Assembly: GCA_030054235.1 (NCBI GenBank)
Contig: JASGCG010000003.1
Span: 1-20,865, forward strand
DNA from: Bacteroidia bacterium
Lineage (GTDB): Bacteria; Planctomycetota; Phycisphaerae; Phycisphaerales; SM1A02
Direction: 5' to 3'
Length of the DNA: 20,865 bases
How positions within the stretch are numbered: position 1 is the first letter of the stretch; each line of letters begins with the position of its first letter. The position numbers and the translations under genes were made by a program. The notes beneath the pieces are model-generated. The model was given only the letters and a program-made list of their open reading frames with translations, was not told where the DNA came from and did not search any database. Below, one piece after another: positions 1 to 6,705 of this stretch.

Positions 1-9
1 GGTGGTTCC

Positions 10-450
10 GTGGGTAGCACCCGAGGGATGGTGCGCAATCCCATGCAGACCTTTGTGTTGTTGCTGGGCCTCACCTTGATCGGCTGTGCTGCCTTTGTGG
101 CGCTCGATGCCTCCAAACTGGGGATCGGAGGTCCCGATGATCTCACATGCCAGGGCAAGCGCCGCGCGAATGGTCCCGGGCACTGGGGCGTGCGCCCCGT
201 GGCCATCAACGAGCCACGTTTGATCGGGTCCGGTCGCCAACGATCCGGGGATCGCTGCAGCCACAACATCCTTCTGATCCCCTGCGCGGAGCCGCAGCCG
301 GCCCCGTCGCGCATGCGCACAGCTGAGATGTCTTCGCTCAAGGAACTGATCTGGTTGGGCTTCGAATCGGTCGAGCCCCGATCCGAGGCCCACCTTGGTT
401 CTATGGCTCGACGACAACGGTATGGATTCCACCTGCCGCCATGCAACTGA
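10..450 (+). CDS. Doubtful hypothetical ORF with a hydrophobic N-terminus
   Basis: An open frame of 146 codons that is also open to the left edge of the window, so it could be the tail of a longer gene. After the ATG at 40 or 52 it encodes a membrane-like stretch (MQTFVLLLGLTLIGCAAFVA) that could be a signal anchor or a lipoprotein signal. The rest is basic, low in complexity and matches nothing I know. Third codon positions are mostly G or C, as expected for a gene in this genome, but the antisense frames in the same stretch score similarly. Its last 50 bases overlap the end of the convergent RCC1 gene. No Shine-Dalgarno sequence is evident. It is as likely to be a chance frame in GC-rich DNA as a gene. 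Bases 1-400 otherwise show no other gene, RNA or repeat. Confidence 0.2.
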   Translation: MGSTRGMVRNPMQTFVLLLGLTLIGCAAFVALDASKLGIGGPDDLTCQGKRRANGPGHWGVRPVAINEPRLIGSGRQRSGDRCSHNILLIPCAEPQPAPSRMRTAEMSSLKELIWLGFESVEPRSEAHLGSMARRQRYGFHLPPCN

Positions 451-1735
451 CTGGCCTGAGGCCTGCGGGGACGTTGCATTGGCCGCGAGTGTTGTCTCCC
501 CAAGCCCTGACCGTGCCATCGCTGCGCAGTGCCACCGTATGCGAACCGCCCGCGGCGATTGCCGTGCAGGCGCCAAGACCGCTGGGGACTTGGCATTGGC
601 CGTACTCATTCCATCCCCAAGCAACAACAGTGCCGTCGACGCGAAGCGCAACCGTGTGGTTGTTGCCAGCCGCAATGGTGGAGCAGGCAGTGAGGCTGGT
701 GGGCACCGTGCATTGGCCAAGGCCGTTCCAGCCCCATGCCCGGACGGTTCCGTCACTGCGCAATGCGACCGTGTGAGATCCGCCCCCCGCTACGGCAGAA
801 CAGGCACCAAGGTTGGCGGGTACGTTGCATTGCCCGTAATCATTGAATCCCCAGATCCTCACAACACCATCGGGACGCAAAGCGATGGTGTGGTACCAGC
901 CCCCCGCTACGGCGCTGCAGGGTCCCAGGTCGTGCGGAACGTTGCACTGGCCGAACCCATTGTCTCCCCACGCCGCAACGGTGCCGTCGCCGCGCAAGGC
1001 GATGGAGTGCATCGAACCCGCGGCGATGGCGGTGCACGGAGTAATCGCGACGGGCACAGTGCACTGGCCACTCGCATTCCAACCCCATGCGGCGACCGTA
1101 CCGTCGTCACGAATGGCCATGCTGTGTAAGACTCCGCACGCGACCGCCGAGCAAGGGCCGAGCACGATCGGCACGCTGCACTGACCGTACGCATCATTTC
1201 CCCAGGCCCTGACCGTTCCAGGTGTCACGATCCGGTAGGTGAAACCGGCTTCCACGGCGACCGCGCGTCCGCCGATCGTCACCACCACATCGACCGGACC
1301 GGCAGCTGAAGCCGGAGTCAGAGCCGTGATGGTCGTCGCATTCACGACCTGCACCGAGTCGGCGGGCAGGCCGCCCAGGGTCACCGAGGCTGCGCCATTG
1401 AAGTAGTTACCGGTGATCGTGATGGGCGTACCGCCGCCGGCAGGTCCCACATTCGGCAGGATGGTCGTGACGACTGGCACACACGGACCCCACGCACCAA
1501 GGATGACAGCGAGATCGCTGCCATCGACCGATCCGCTCGCATCGAGGTCGGCGGGACAGCCAGCGCAAGGCCCCCAAGTCGCCAGCAACTCAGCAAGATC
1601 GGTTCCGTTGACGCTGCCATTCGGAATCACATCCCCCTGGCACTGGGCGCTGACCGGGATCGCCGTACTCAGTCCAAGGAGGATCGTCAGCACCGCGGCA
1701 ATCCGCCTGACAACGTCGTGCATCCCGTTCTGCAT
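401..1735 (-). CDS. Secreted RCC1-repeat (beta-propeller) protein with dockerin-like and IPT/TIG modules
   Basis: The product has 444 residues. Residues 1-30 are a Sec signal peptide (positive start, hydrophobic core, cleavage near VSA/QC). Residues 34-85 hold two dockerin-like calcium-loop repeats (SVNGTDLAELLATWGPC and SVDGSDLAVILGAWGPC). Residues 88-169 resemble an IPT/TIG immunoglobulin-like fold. Residues 174-444 are seven RCC1-type repeats, each exactly 39 residues, starting at 174, 213, 252, 291, 330, 369 and 408, with a core AWG.N..GQC.VP. Seven blades make a complete RCC1 propeller. Each blade carries two cysteines nine residues apart. The ATG at 1735 follows an AGGAG five bases upstream. 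The role is unknown; an extracellular binding or surface function is inferred. A 60-base sample counted by hand is 58% GC, lower than the housekeeping genes nearby. Confidence 0.92.
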   Translation of the reverse strand: MQNGMHDVVRRIAAVLTILLGLSTAIPVSAQCQGDVIPNGSVNGTDLAELLATWGPCAGCPADLDASGSVDGSDLAVILGAWGPCVPVVTTILPNVGPAGGGTPITITGNYFNGAASVTLGGLPADSVQVVNATTITALTPASAAGPVDVVVTIGGRAVAVEAGFTYRIVTPGTVRAWGNDAYGQCSVPIVLGPCSAVACGVLHSMAIRDDGTVAAWGWNASGQCTVPVAITPCTAIAAGSMHSIALRGDGTVAAWGDNGFGQCNVPHDLGPCSAVAGGWYHTIALRPDGVVRIWGFNDYGQCNVPANLGACSAVAGGGSHTVALRSDGTVRAWGWNGLGQCTVPTSLTACSTIAAGNNHTVALRVDGTVVAWGWNEYGQCQVPSGLGACTAIAAGGSHTVALRSDGTVRAWGDNTRGQCNVPAGLRPVSCMAAGGIHTVVVEP

Positions 1736-1753
1736 GGCATCTCCTCGGGTCGG

Positions 1754-1782
1754 ACATTAGCCCAGACGCCGACAAACTCCAA
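1754..1782 (-). promoter_or_regulatory. Sigma70-like promoter of the RCC1 gene
   Basis: On the minus strand, TTGGAG (1782-1777) and TAATGT (1759-1754) are separated by exactly 17 bases. This is the best -35/-10 pair in the window. The -10 element ends 18 bases before the ATG, leaving room for the AGGAG ribosome binding site. Confidence 0.6.
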
Positions 1783-1913
1783 TCGAACCGTCCGATGAAG
1801 GCTGGGCCACGGGATCCGGCCCTTGAGACGTGACAATCCCCAGGCGATCCCACGACGAGCCACGGACTACCCATTTTGGAAGGCGCACGCGCAGGCTCAT
1901 GCCCGGGCGGTAC

Positions 1914-1940
1914 ACGCTGGAAGGCTTGAAACCCCAGCGT
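1914..1940. other. Hairpin downstream of tRNA-Ala, possible terminator
   Basis: Perfect 7-base arms ACGCTGG (1914-1920) and CCAGCGT (1934-1940) flank a 13-base loop. The structure begins ten bases past the 3' end of the tRNA. A short T run follows it on the plus strand (GCGTTTTC) and none on the minus strand. It may act in tRNA 3' processing or termination, or it may be incidental. Nothing else is evident between it and the RCC1 promoter. Confidence 0.35.
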
Positions 1941-1949
1941 TTTCGCGAA

Positions 1950-2022
1950 TGGACCCGATCGGGCTCGAACCGACCACCTCTTCCATGCCATGGAAGCGCT
2001 CTACCAAATGAGCTACGGGCCC
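1950..2022 (-). tRNA. tRNA-Ala (anticodon GGC)
   Basis: A full 73-base cloverleaf can be drawn on the minus strand. The acceptor arms GGGCCCG and CGGGTCC include the G3-U70 pair that identifies alanine tRNAs. The D arm is GCTC/GAGC around ATTTGGTA. The anticodon arm is CTTCC/GGAAG with loop ATGGCAT. The variable loop is AGGTG, and the T arm is GTCGG/CCGAT with loop TTCGAGC. The anticodon GGC lies at 1989-1987 and reads GCC, expected to be a major alanine codon in this genome. The discriminator base is A and CCA is not encoded. It lies between trxA, whose terminator precedes it, and the RCC1 gene. Confidence 0.96.
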
Positions 2023-2136
2023 AAGTTGCACACACCGTCGCAACGCGCCGGGCCGGGGAAGGTAGCACTTCACCCGCACCGCGGCAAGCGGCGGCACGCC
2101 TTCCCCCGCACGCCATCATGAGGCGCTCATAACTGA

Positions 2137-2165
2137 ACCGCCGCACCCAGATTGGATGCGGCGGT
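2137..2165 (-). terminator. Rho-independent-type terminator of trxA
   Basis: A 12-base-pair stem (ACCGCCGCATCC with GGGTGCGGCGGT, one T-G pair) closes a 5-base loop, AATCT. On the minus strand it is followed by TTCAGTTATG, a weak U-rich tail. It starts 95 bases past the trxA stop codon and would separate trxA from tRNA-Ala. The interval 2166-2260 shows nothing else. Confidence 0.65.
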
Positions 2166-2260
2166 CGATGGATCCTGATGTGGGCGCACGGCGAGCCTGC
2201 GCCCGTCGATGCTGAGCGAAGGCCAGCACGCGGACCAAGTCCACGCGCCAGCGGCCTCGA

Positions 2261-2590
2261 TCACATCGCGCTGTCGAGCGCAGCGGCGAGATCGCTCTTG
2301 CGCACGATGCCGACGAACTTCTTGGCGAGCTTGCCGCCCTTGAAGATCATGACGGTCGGGATGCTCTGGATGTCGAGCTTCATCGCCCAGTCGCGGCTGG
2401 AGTCGACGTCGAGCTTGCCGACCTTCGCCTTGCCGGCGTAGTCGTTGGCCACTTCATCGATGGTCGGCCCGAGCATGCGGCACGGACCGCACCATTCGGC
2501 CCAGAAGTCGACGAGCACGGGCTTGTCGCTGTCGAGGACCTCCGTCTGGAAGTTCGCGTCGGTGAAGGTCATCGTGTTCTGTCCAGCCAT
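2261..2590 (-). CDS. trxA: Thioredoxin
   Basis: A 109-residue cytoplasmic thiol-disulfide oxidoreductase that keeps protein thiols reduced using thioredoxin reductase. The active site WCGPC is at residues 33-37, preceded by VLVDFWAEW. The conserved cis-proline is Pro78 in QSIPTVMIFKGG. The length and the C-terminal helix are those of the classic family, so it is a complete thioredoxin rather than a fused domain. The ATG at 2590 has an ACGGAG about ten bases upstream and a TACACT -10-like box 48 bases upstream, so it probably has its own promoter although it follows folP at 96 bases. The secreted peroxidase at 6706-7293 is of the thioredoxin-dependent type, but this protein has no signal peptide and so could not serve it directly. 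Confidence 0.97.
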   Translation of the reverse strand: MAGQNTMTFTDANFQTEVLDSDKPVLVDFWAEWCGPCRMLGPTIDEVANDYAGKAKVGKLDVDSSRDWAMKLDIQSIPTVMIFKGGKLAKKFVGIVRKSDLAAALDSAM

Positions 2591-2638
2591 GGTTCGTGTG
2601 CTCCGTGCTTGATCGGTGGGTGCGTTCAGGGAGGCGAA

Positions 2639-2644
2639 AGTGTA
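2639..2644 (-). promoter_or_regulatory. -10-like element of trxA
   Basis: TACACT on the minus strand, the same hexamer found before trpS, here 48 bases before the trxA ATG. The leader contains a Shine-Dalgarno-like ACGGAG. I could not identify a -35 box at normal spacing. Confidence 0.35.
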
Positions 2645-2686
2645 GTCCTGCCCGAGCGCTTGGATCCCGCGGCAAACCCCGCGGAT

Positions 2687-3604
2687 TCAGGCGCGTGCTC
2701 GAATCGCTCGCCACGCGGCCAAGGCCTGCGCGTGCTCCGCCACATCATGCACACGCAGGAGCTGCGCGCCCTGCGCGGCTGCCTCGAGATGCACGGCCAC
2801 CGAGCCCGCCACGCGGCGCGAAGGATCCGACTCACCCGTGATGGCGCCGATGAAGCTCTTGCGGCTCGCACCCACGAGCACCGGGTGCCCCATCGCGACG
2901 AAGCGCGCAGTCGCCATCACCAACGCCACGTTCTGCTGCACGGTCTTGCCGAAACCGAGTCCAGGATCGATGGCGATCGACTCCAGCGCCACGCCGCACG
3001 CAGCGACTTCGCGCACGCGCTCGGCCAGGGCCGCAGCGACCGCCTCGACGATGTCGCCCTCGACGAGCGACGCGCGATGCTCATGGCTCCAACGGTCCTT
3101 GGTCGGGTCGAGCACACGGTGCATGAGCACCAGGCCCACGCCTTCCGCGGCGGAGAGCGCGGCAAGCTCCGGATCCTCCGTGCACGCGCTCACATCATTG
3201 ATGATCGACGCCCCTGCCTCGATCGCTGCACGTGCCACGTCGGCGCGTGTGGTATCGATCGAGATCGCCACATCGCTGCGACCCTCGGCGCGAAGCCATG
3301 TCGCCAGCGCACGGATCACGCCCTGCGTCCGTCGAATCTGCTCGGGCGCATCGATGCGCTCAGCGCCGGGCCGCGTGCTCTCGCCACCGACATCGATGAT
3401 CATCGCCCCCGCACGCACGCACGCCTGCGCATGCTCGACGGCCCGGTCGCCGCTCCAGAGCCCACCATCGCTGAAGGAGTCAGGCGTGCAGTTGAGGACG
3501 GCCATCAGGAGCGGCGCCGGCTCAAGCCGCAGCTCGCCGCCGCGCACCCGCCACGACGTCGCAGCCGCGCGCGAACGATGTGCGTGTACCGTCGATTCGC
3601 TCAC
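2687..3604 (-). CDS. folP: Dihydropteroate synthase
   Basis: Condenses 6-hydroxymethyl-dihydropterin diphosphate with p-aminobenzoate to give dihydropteroate in folate synthesis; the target of sulfonamides. The 305 residues show the family signatures in order: MAVLNCTPDSFSDGG (34-48), DVGGESTRPGA (71-81), SIDTT (115-119), INDVS (135-139), DPGLGFGKT (213-221), GASRKSFIG (245-253) and RVHD (284-287). A basic N-terminal extension of about 30 residues precedes the barrel. The start is GTG at 3604, whose GTGA overlaps the TGA of the upstream 591-residue gene by four bases, so translation is probably coupled. An internal ATG (Met34) would cut off the first strand, so the GTG is preferred. Confidence 0.96.
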   Translation of the reverse strand: MSESTVHAHRSRAAATSWRVRGGELRLEPAPLLMAVLNCTPDSFSDGGLWSGDRAVEHAQACVRAGAMIIDVGGESTRPGAERIDAPEQIRRTQGVIRALATWLRAEGRSDVAISIDTTRADVARAAIEAGASIINDVSACTEDPELAALSAAEGVGLVLMHRVLDPTKDRWSHEHRASLVEGDIVEAVAAALAERVREVAACGVALESIAIDPGLGFGKTVQQNVALVMATARFVAMGHPVLVGASRKSFIGAITGESDPSRRVAGSVAVHLEAAAQGAQLLRVHDVAEHAQALAAWRAIRARA

Positions 3605-5376
3605 GGTGCAGACTCGCCATCGGCGGGCGTCGGCGCGGCAGCATCGCCATCGGCCGCGGGGCCTCGATCGGCTGCGTACTCAGCCATGGCGGCAAGGACC
3701 GCGGTCGGCACCACGAGAGCGCATTCGATGCGGCCGCCACGAACATCGAGCGCCAGGCCGATCGGCTCCGCGCGACTCGGAACGGGCGGCAGCATGTCGG
3801 CACCACCGCCGAAGGAACCCGCGATCTGGCGTGCAGCCTTGAACACCTGGCCGATGCCGAGGAACCCGACGACATCGGGCTTCGCCACCATCCACTGCAT
3901 CATCGACTTCACGACCGCGTCATCGGCGAGCGTTGCGCCGCGGCCGGCCTGGGCATCGGTCGCGCGCGTGAGCACATCGGGGCGCTGGCTGTAGGTGACG
4001 ACCAGGCCGCCGCTGCCGGTCCGAGCGAAGCCGTGCATGCCGCGATTGCCGAAGATCGCCTGCGTCGCGAGCATCTGCATCGCCCCTGCGGCGGCTTCGC
4101 GCGCCTGTCCGTCGTCGGCGACTGGTTCGGGCTTGAGTTCAAACGCCGCTGCGGTGGTGCCGTCCTTCAGCGTGCGCGCATCCTCCCAGCTCGGGGTGAG
4201 CTTGAGACCACCCGCCACGCCGCCCATCTGCATCAGGCGATCCTTGAAGATCCCCGCGACGGCGGCGGGATCCTTGGTCACCACCACGAGGCTGCTGTCG
4301 TTGAGGAGGCCGCCGGCCATCACGCCGAGCTTGCTCGGGTACGCGCCGAGCTGCACGCCATCGACGAGGTCCGCCGCATCGACGAGCCACGCCGGCATCA
4401 CGGCACCCGTCGGATCGATGGCTGCGGCGAGCGCCTTCAGCGCACCGCCACCGCCCACGGCACGCACATCGATCGAGAGTGCGCCGTAGAGCGCTGCCTT
4501 GGGCAAGAGCGAGAACGGCGCAGGCCCTGCCTCGCCGCCCGCGAGCGCCTTGGCGAGCGCGCCCTCCGGCGCGAGCACCGCGATCGGTCGCACAGCCAGG
4601 CCAAGCGCATCGATGTCCACGAGCACGATGCCGTGCTCGATCGACCCCACGAACGCGCTCGAAAGCCGTTGCAGGTCATCGCGTCGCCCTGCGAAGCCAT
4701 CGGTCGGCATGCCCTGCTCAGCCGCGCGGGCTTGCGCGATCGTCGCCGCCTGCTCACCCATCGTCTTGGCATGGCCGAGCGCGACGGGGCCGGCCCACGC
4801 CAGCACCTCCGCTTCGTCGACGCGCACACGCAGGTCATCGCCGACGAGCTTCATGAACGAGGCCGCGCTGCCGCCCTTGGCATCGTGGCCGGTGGCCAGT
4901 GCAGCGGTCTGGCTCACGATCACGTGTGATGCACCGAGTGATGCGAACGCCGGCTGACCCATGAAGGTCAACGCGCCATCGGCACCCATGCCGAGCGAGG
5001 TCGCCAGCGCCTTCGGATCGCTCGCCGGGAGCAAGAGCGTCCAGGCGGCCTGCGGCTCGTCGGCCTTCGCATCGGCGATCGCAGTGCTGTACGCGACGAT
5101 CGAGCCTCGTTCATCGAAGCCCTCGCCCACGCCAAGCCAACCCTTGAGCTGCTCGACGGGCTTGCCGAGCACGCTCGTCTCGGGACGATTCATGCGCGCG
5201 AGCGTTTCCGAGAGATCGGCACCGGCGCGCGCCAGATCCGGAATGACGACGAAGCTGATCGCCTGCGGCGGCACGTGCGCGAGCGCTGCTTCGGCATTGC
5301 CGGCGGCGCACGGCGCGGCAGCCAGCAGCGCAAGGACCAACGACGGGAGGCTCGACGCAGCATGTGGCATGGGCAT
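3601..5376 (-). CDS. Secreted protein of unknown function, coupled to folP
   Basis: A 591-residue protein with a Sec signal peptide: MPMPHAASSLPSLVLALLAA, then a likely cleavage near CAAG. The mature protein is rich in alanine and glycine, has no further membrane segment, and opens with VPPQAISFVVIPDLARAG, resembling the start of the DUF3352-type exported proteins of planctomycetes. That resemblance is a weak inference. The C-terminal 25 residues are a low-complexity acidic tail. I see no catalytic motif. The stop codon overlaps the folP start by four bases (GTGA), so the two genes share an mRNA, although nothing in the protein suggests folate chemistry. No Shine-Dalgarno sequence precedes the ATG; a TACAGT box lies nine bases upstream, suggesting a nearly leaderless transcript. 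Confidence 0.85.
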   Translation of the reverse strand: MPMPHAASSLPSLVLALLAAAPCAAGNAEAALAHVPPQAISFVVIPDLARAGADLSETLARMNRPETSVLGKPVEQLKGWLGVGEGFDERGSIVAYSTAIADAKADEPQAAWTLLLPASDPKALATSLGMGADGALTFMGQPAFASLGASHVIVSQTAALATGHDAKGGSAASFMKLVGDDLRVRVDEAEVLAWAGPVALGHAKTMGEQAATIAQARAAEQGMPTDGFAGRRDDLQRLSSAFVGSIEHGIVLVDIDALGLAVRPIAVLAPEGALAKALAGGEAGPAPFSLLPKAALYGALSIDVRAVGGGGALKALAAAIDPTGAVMPAWLVDAADLVDGVQLGAYPSKLGVMAGGLLNDSSLVVVTKDPAAVAGIFKDRLMQMGGVAGGLKLTPSWEDARTLKDGTTAAAFELKPEPVADDGQAREAAAGAMQMLATQAIFGNRGMHGFARTGSGGLVVTYSQRPDVLTRATDAQAGRGATLADDAVVKSMMQWMVAKPDVVGFLGIGQVFKAARQIAGSFGGGADMLPPVPSRAEPIGLALDVRGGRIECALVVPTAVLAAMAEYAADRGPAADGDAAAPTPADGESAP

Positions 5377-5384
5377 GACGGGGC

Positions 5385-5391
5385 TACTGTA
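5385..5391. promoter_or_regulatory. Symmetric divergent -10 element (TACTGTA)
   Basis: The 23 bases between the divergent starts at 5376 (minus) and 5400 (plus) contain TACTGTA. Read on the plus strand it gives TACTGT, ending nine bases before the plus ATG. Read on the minus strand it gives TACAGT, ending nine bases before the minus ATG. Both genes lack a Shine-Dalgarno sequence. One element could serve both directions with leaders of only two or three bases. Confidence 0.45.
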
Positions 5392-5399
5392 CGACCGCG

Positions 5400-6611
5400 A
5401 TGGCGGTTCAGGCCCATGACTCGCTCCACCACGGAACGATCGATGCGCTGCTCGGTGCAGCGGTCGTGGCGGTGGTGGCCATGGCCCTCGCCTGGCTCCT
5501 GCGCCGGACCGGGCTTCGCCACGCCGCCGTCCTGGCGGGGGTCGTGACCGGCATCATGCTCGGCCCGATGGTGCTGGCGCCGACCGCGCCCGCGGCCTTC
5601 GTGCGCTGGATCGATGGCGGCGCTGATGAGCGGATGGCGCTTCGGGATGCAGAGCGACTGGTCCAGGCCCGACGCGCAGCCATGCTGCATGCAGGGCGCG
5701 CACCGTCGACGAACGACCCTTCCGCCGCCACTGAACTCGACGCCGTCGAGCGCTGCCGCGATGCCCTGGCATACGCGCAGCTCGACTTCGCGGCGCCACG
5801 CCGCATGATCGTGCTGGGCCTGGCCGCGTTGGCGATCCTCGCTGCGATGGCCGATCCGGGACCGCGTCAGTCGCTCTGGCAGCCGACGGCGTTCGCGAAG
5901 GGAGCGTGGCTCGCGGCCGTGCCGATGAGCGCCACGCTCCTCTGCCTGGCATTCCTCGAGACCGAGCGCGGCACGGCGATCGCCTTCGCGCTCGCGGCAT
6001 GCACCGCGTGCGCCGCCATTGCGGCCGGCACCGATCGAGCCCTTGTGCACCGCGAAGAGACGACCGGCCCGCTCGCGCAGGCCGCGCGCTGTGCCACGGT
6101 GCTGGCGCTCGCGCCGCTGATCATCGGGTTGTGCGTGGCCGCGCACGGTGCAGTCGATGCGCAGCGAGCGAGTTGGGTGGCCGCGGCAGCGTGCCTCTTG
6201 GGCCTGTTCGTGCACGGCACGGGCGCACGACGGCTGCAACAAGCATCGAACGCTGCCATCGTTCCCGCCCTGTCGGCGCTGCTCATCGTGTCGATCGACC
6301 TGCGCACGCACGCGCACTGGATCACCACCGGCTTGGTCGCTCTTGGCGCCAGCGATGGCCGATGGCTCGGCGCATGGATCGGTGCGCGCAGCTCGGGCGC
6401 GCTTGACGGCGGATCCCCCTCGCGCACGGCGCTCGCCGCGCAAGGTGCAACCGTGGCGCAGCTTGGGTTCACCGGGATTCTCGCGTCGACCACGACCGTC
6501 CCAGCCTGGGGCATCGTGATGCTCGTGCTGGGCGCGCTCTACCTGGACATCACCGGCACGCTGCGGTTTGCCGCCGCAGGATCGCTGCGCGCAGCCGATG
6601 ACGACGCGTGA
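5400..6611 (+). CDS. Multi-pass membrane protein, possibly cation:proton antiporter-like
   Basis: A 403-residue integral membrane protein with roughly ten hydrophobic segments. The N-terminal pair, ending in the glycine-rich turn GVVTGIMLGPMVLAP, resembles the first helices of CPA-type sodium or potassium/proton antiporters, where a GLLLGP turn is usual. Residues 66-130 form a long charged soluble insert that is not typical of that family. I could not find the conserved aspartates of an antiporter core, so transport activity is unproven; it may be a divergent or degenerate relative or an unrelated membrane protein. It diverges from the secreted 591-residue gene by 23 bases. The ATG at 5400 has no Shine-Dalgarno sequence but has TACTGT nine bases upstream. 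Confidence 0.75.
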   Translation: MAVQAHDSLHHGTIDALLGAAVVAVVAMALAWLLRRTGLRHAAVLAGVVTGIMLGPMVLAPTAPAAFVRWIDGGADERMALRDAERLVQARRAAMLHAGRAPSTNDPSAATELDAVERCRDALAYAQLDFAAPRRMIVLGLAALAILAAMADPGPRQSLWQPTAFAKGAWLAAVPMSATLLCLAFLETERGTAIAFALAACTACAAIAAGTDRALVHREETTGPLAQAARCATVLALAPLIIGLCVAAHGAVDAQRASWVAAAACLLGLFVHGTGARRLQQASNAAIVPALSALLIVSIDLRTHAHWITTGLVALGASDGRWLGAWIGARSSGALDGGSPSRTALAAQGATVAQLGFTGILASTTTVPAWGIVMLVLGALYLDITGTLRFAAAGSLRAADDDA

Positions 6612-6612
6612 T

Positions 6613-6664
6613 GGTGCGTGTGCGCGCGCAGCACCTTGATCGCGCCGGCTCGGCCGAGTGGCGC
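6613..6664. terminator. Possible convergent terminator region (two hairpins)
   Basis: The 94-base gap between two convergent genes holds two inverted repeats. GGTGC (6613-6617) pairs with GCACC (6631-6635), starting right after the plus-strand stop and followed by TTGAT. GCGCC (6642-6646) pairs with GGCGC (6660-6664), with CTCGGCCGAG inside. Neither has a proper T run, so function is uncertain. Confidence 0.3.
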
Positions 6665-6705
6665 AGGGCTCACCACACTCACCTCGCTCACCCCGATCGC
6701 CCCGC

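Noticed and set aside
395..1129. Long plus-strand frames across the RCC1 gene
   Set aside because: They are antisense shadows of a GC-rich repetitive gene; their repeats follow from the 117-base repeat, and the minus frame has a signal peptide and full domain structure.
401..1213. Regular repeats suggesting a CRISPR array
   Set aside because: The unit is 117 bases, in frame, and encodes RCC1 blades; there is no conserved short repeat with unique spacers.
1950..2022. tRNA-Ala as an attachment site of an integrated element
   Set aside because: No copy of the tRNA 3' end is seen elsewhere in the window, and the only integrase-like gene is a Xer-type protein 10 kb away.
1823..2132. Small frames over the tRNA and its flanks
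   Set aside because: They run through a well-formed tRNA gene, lack ribosome binding sites and have no protein-like features.
2609..4929. Plus-strand frames of 461 and 449 codons over folP and the 591-residue gene
   Set aside because: Histidine- and arginine-rich sequences typical of antisense shadows; the minus-strand genes have clear motifs or a signal peptide.
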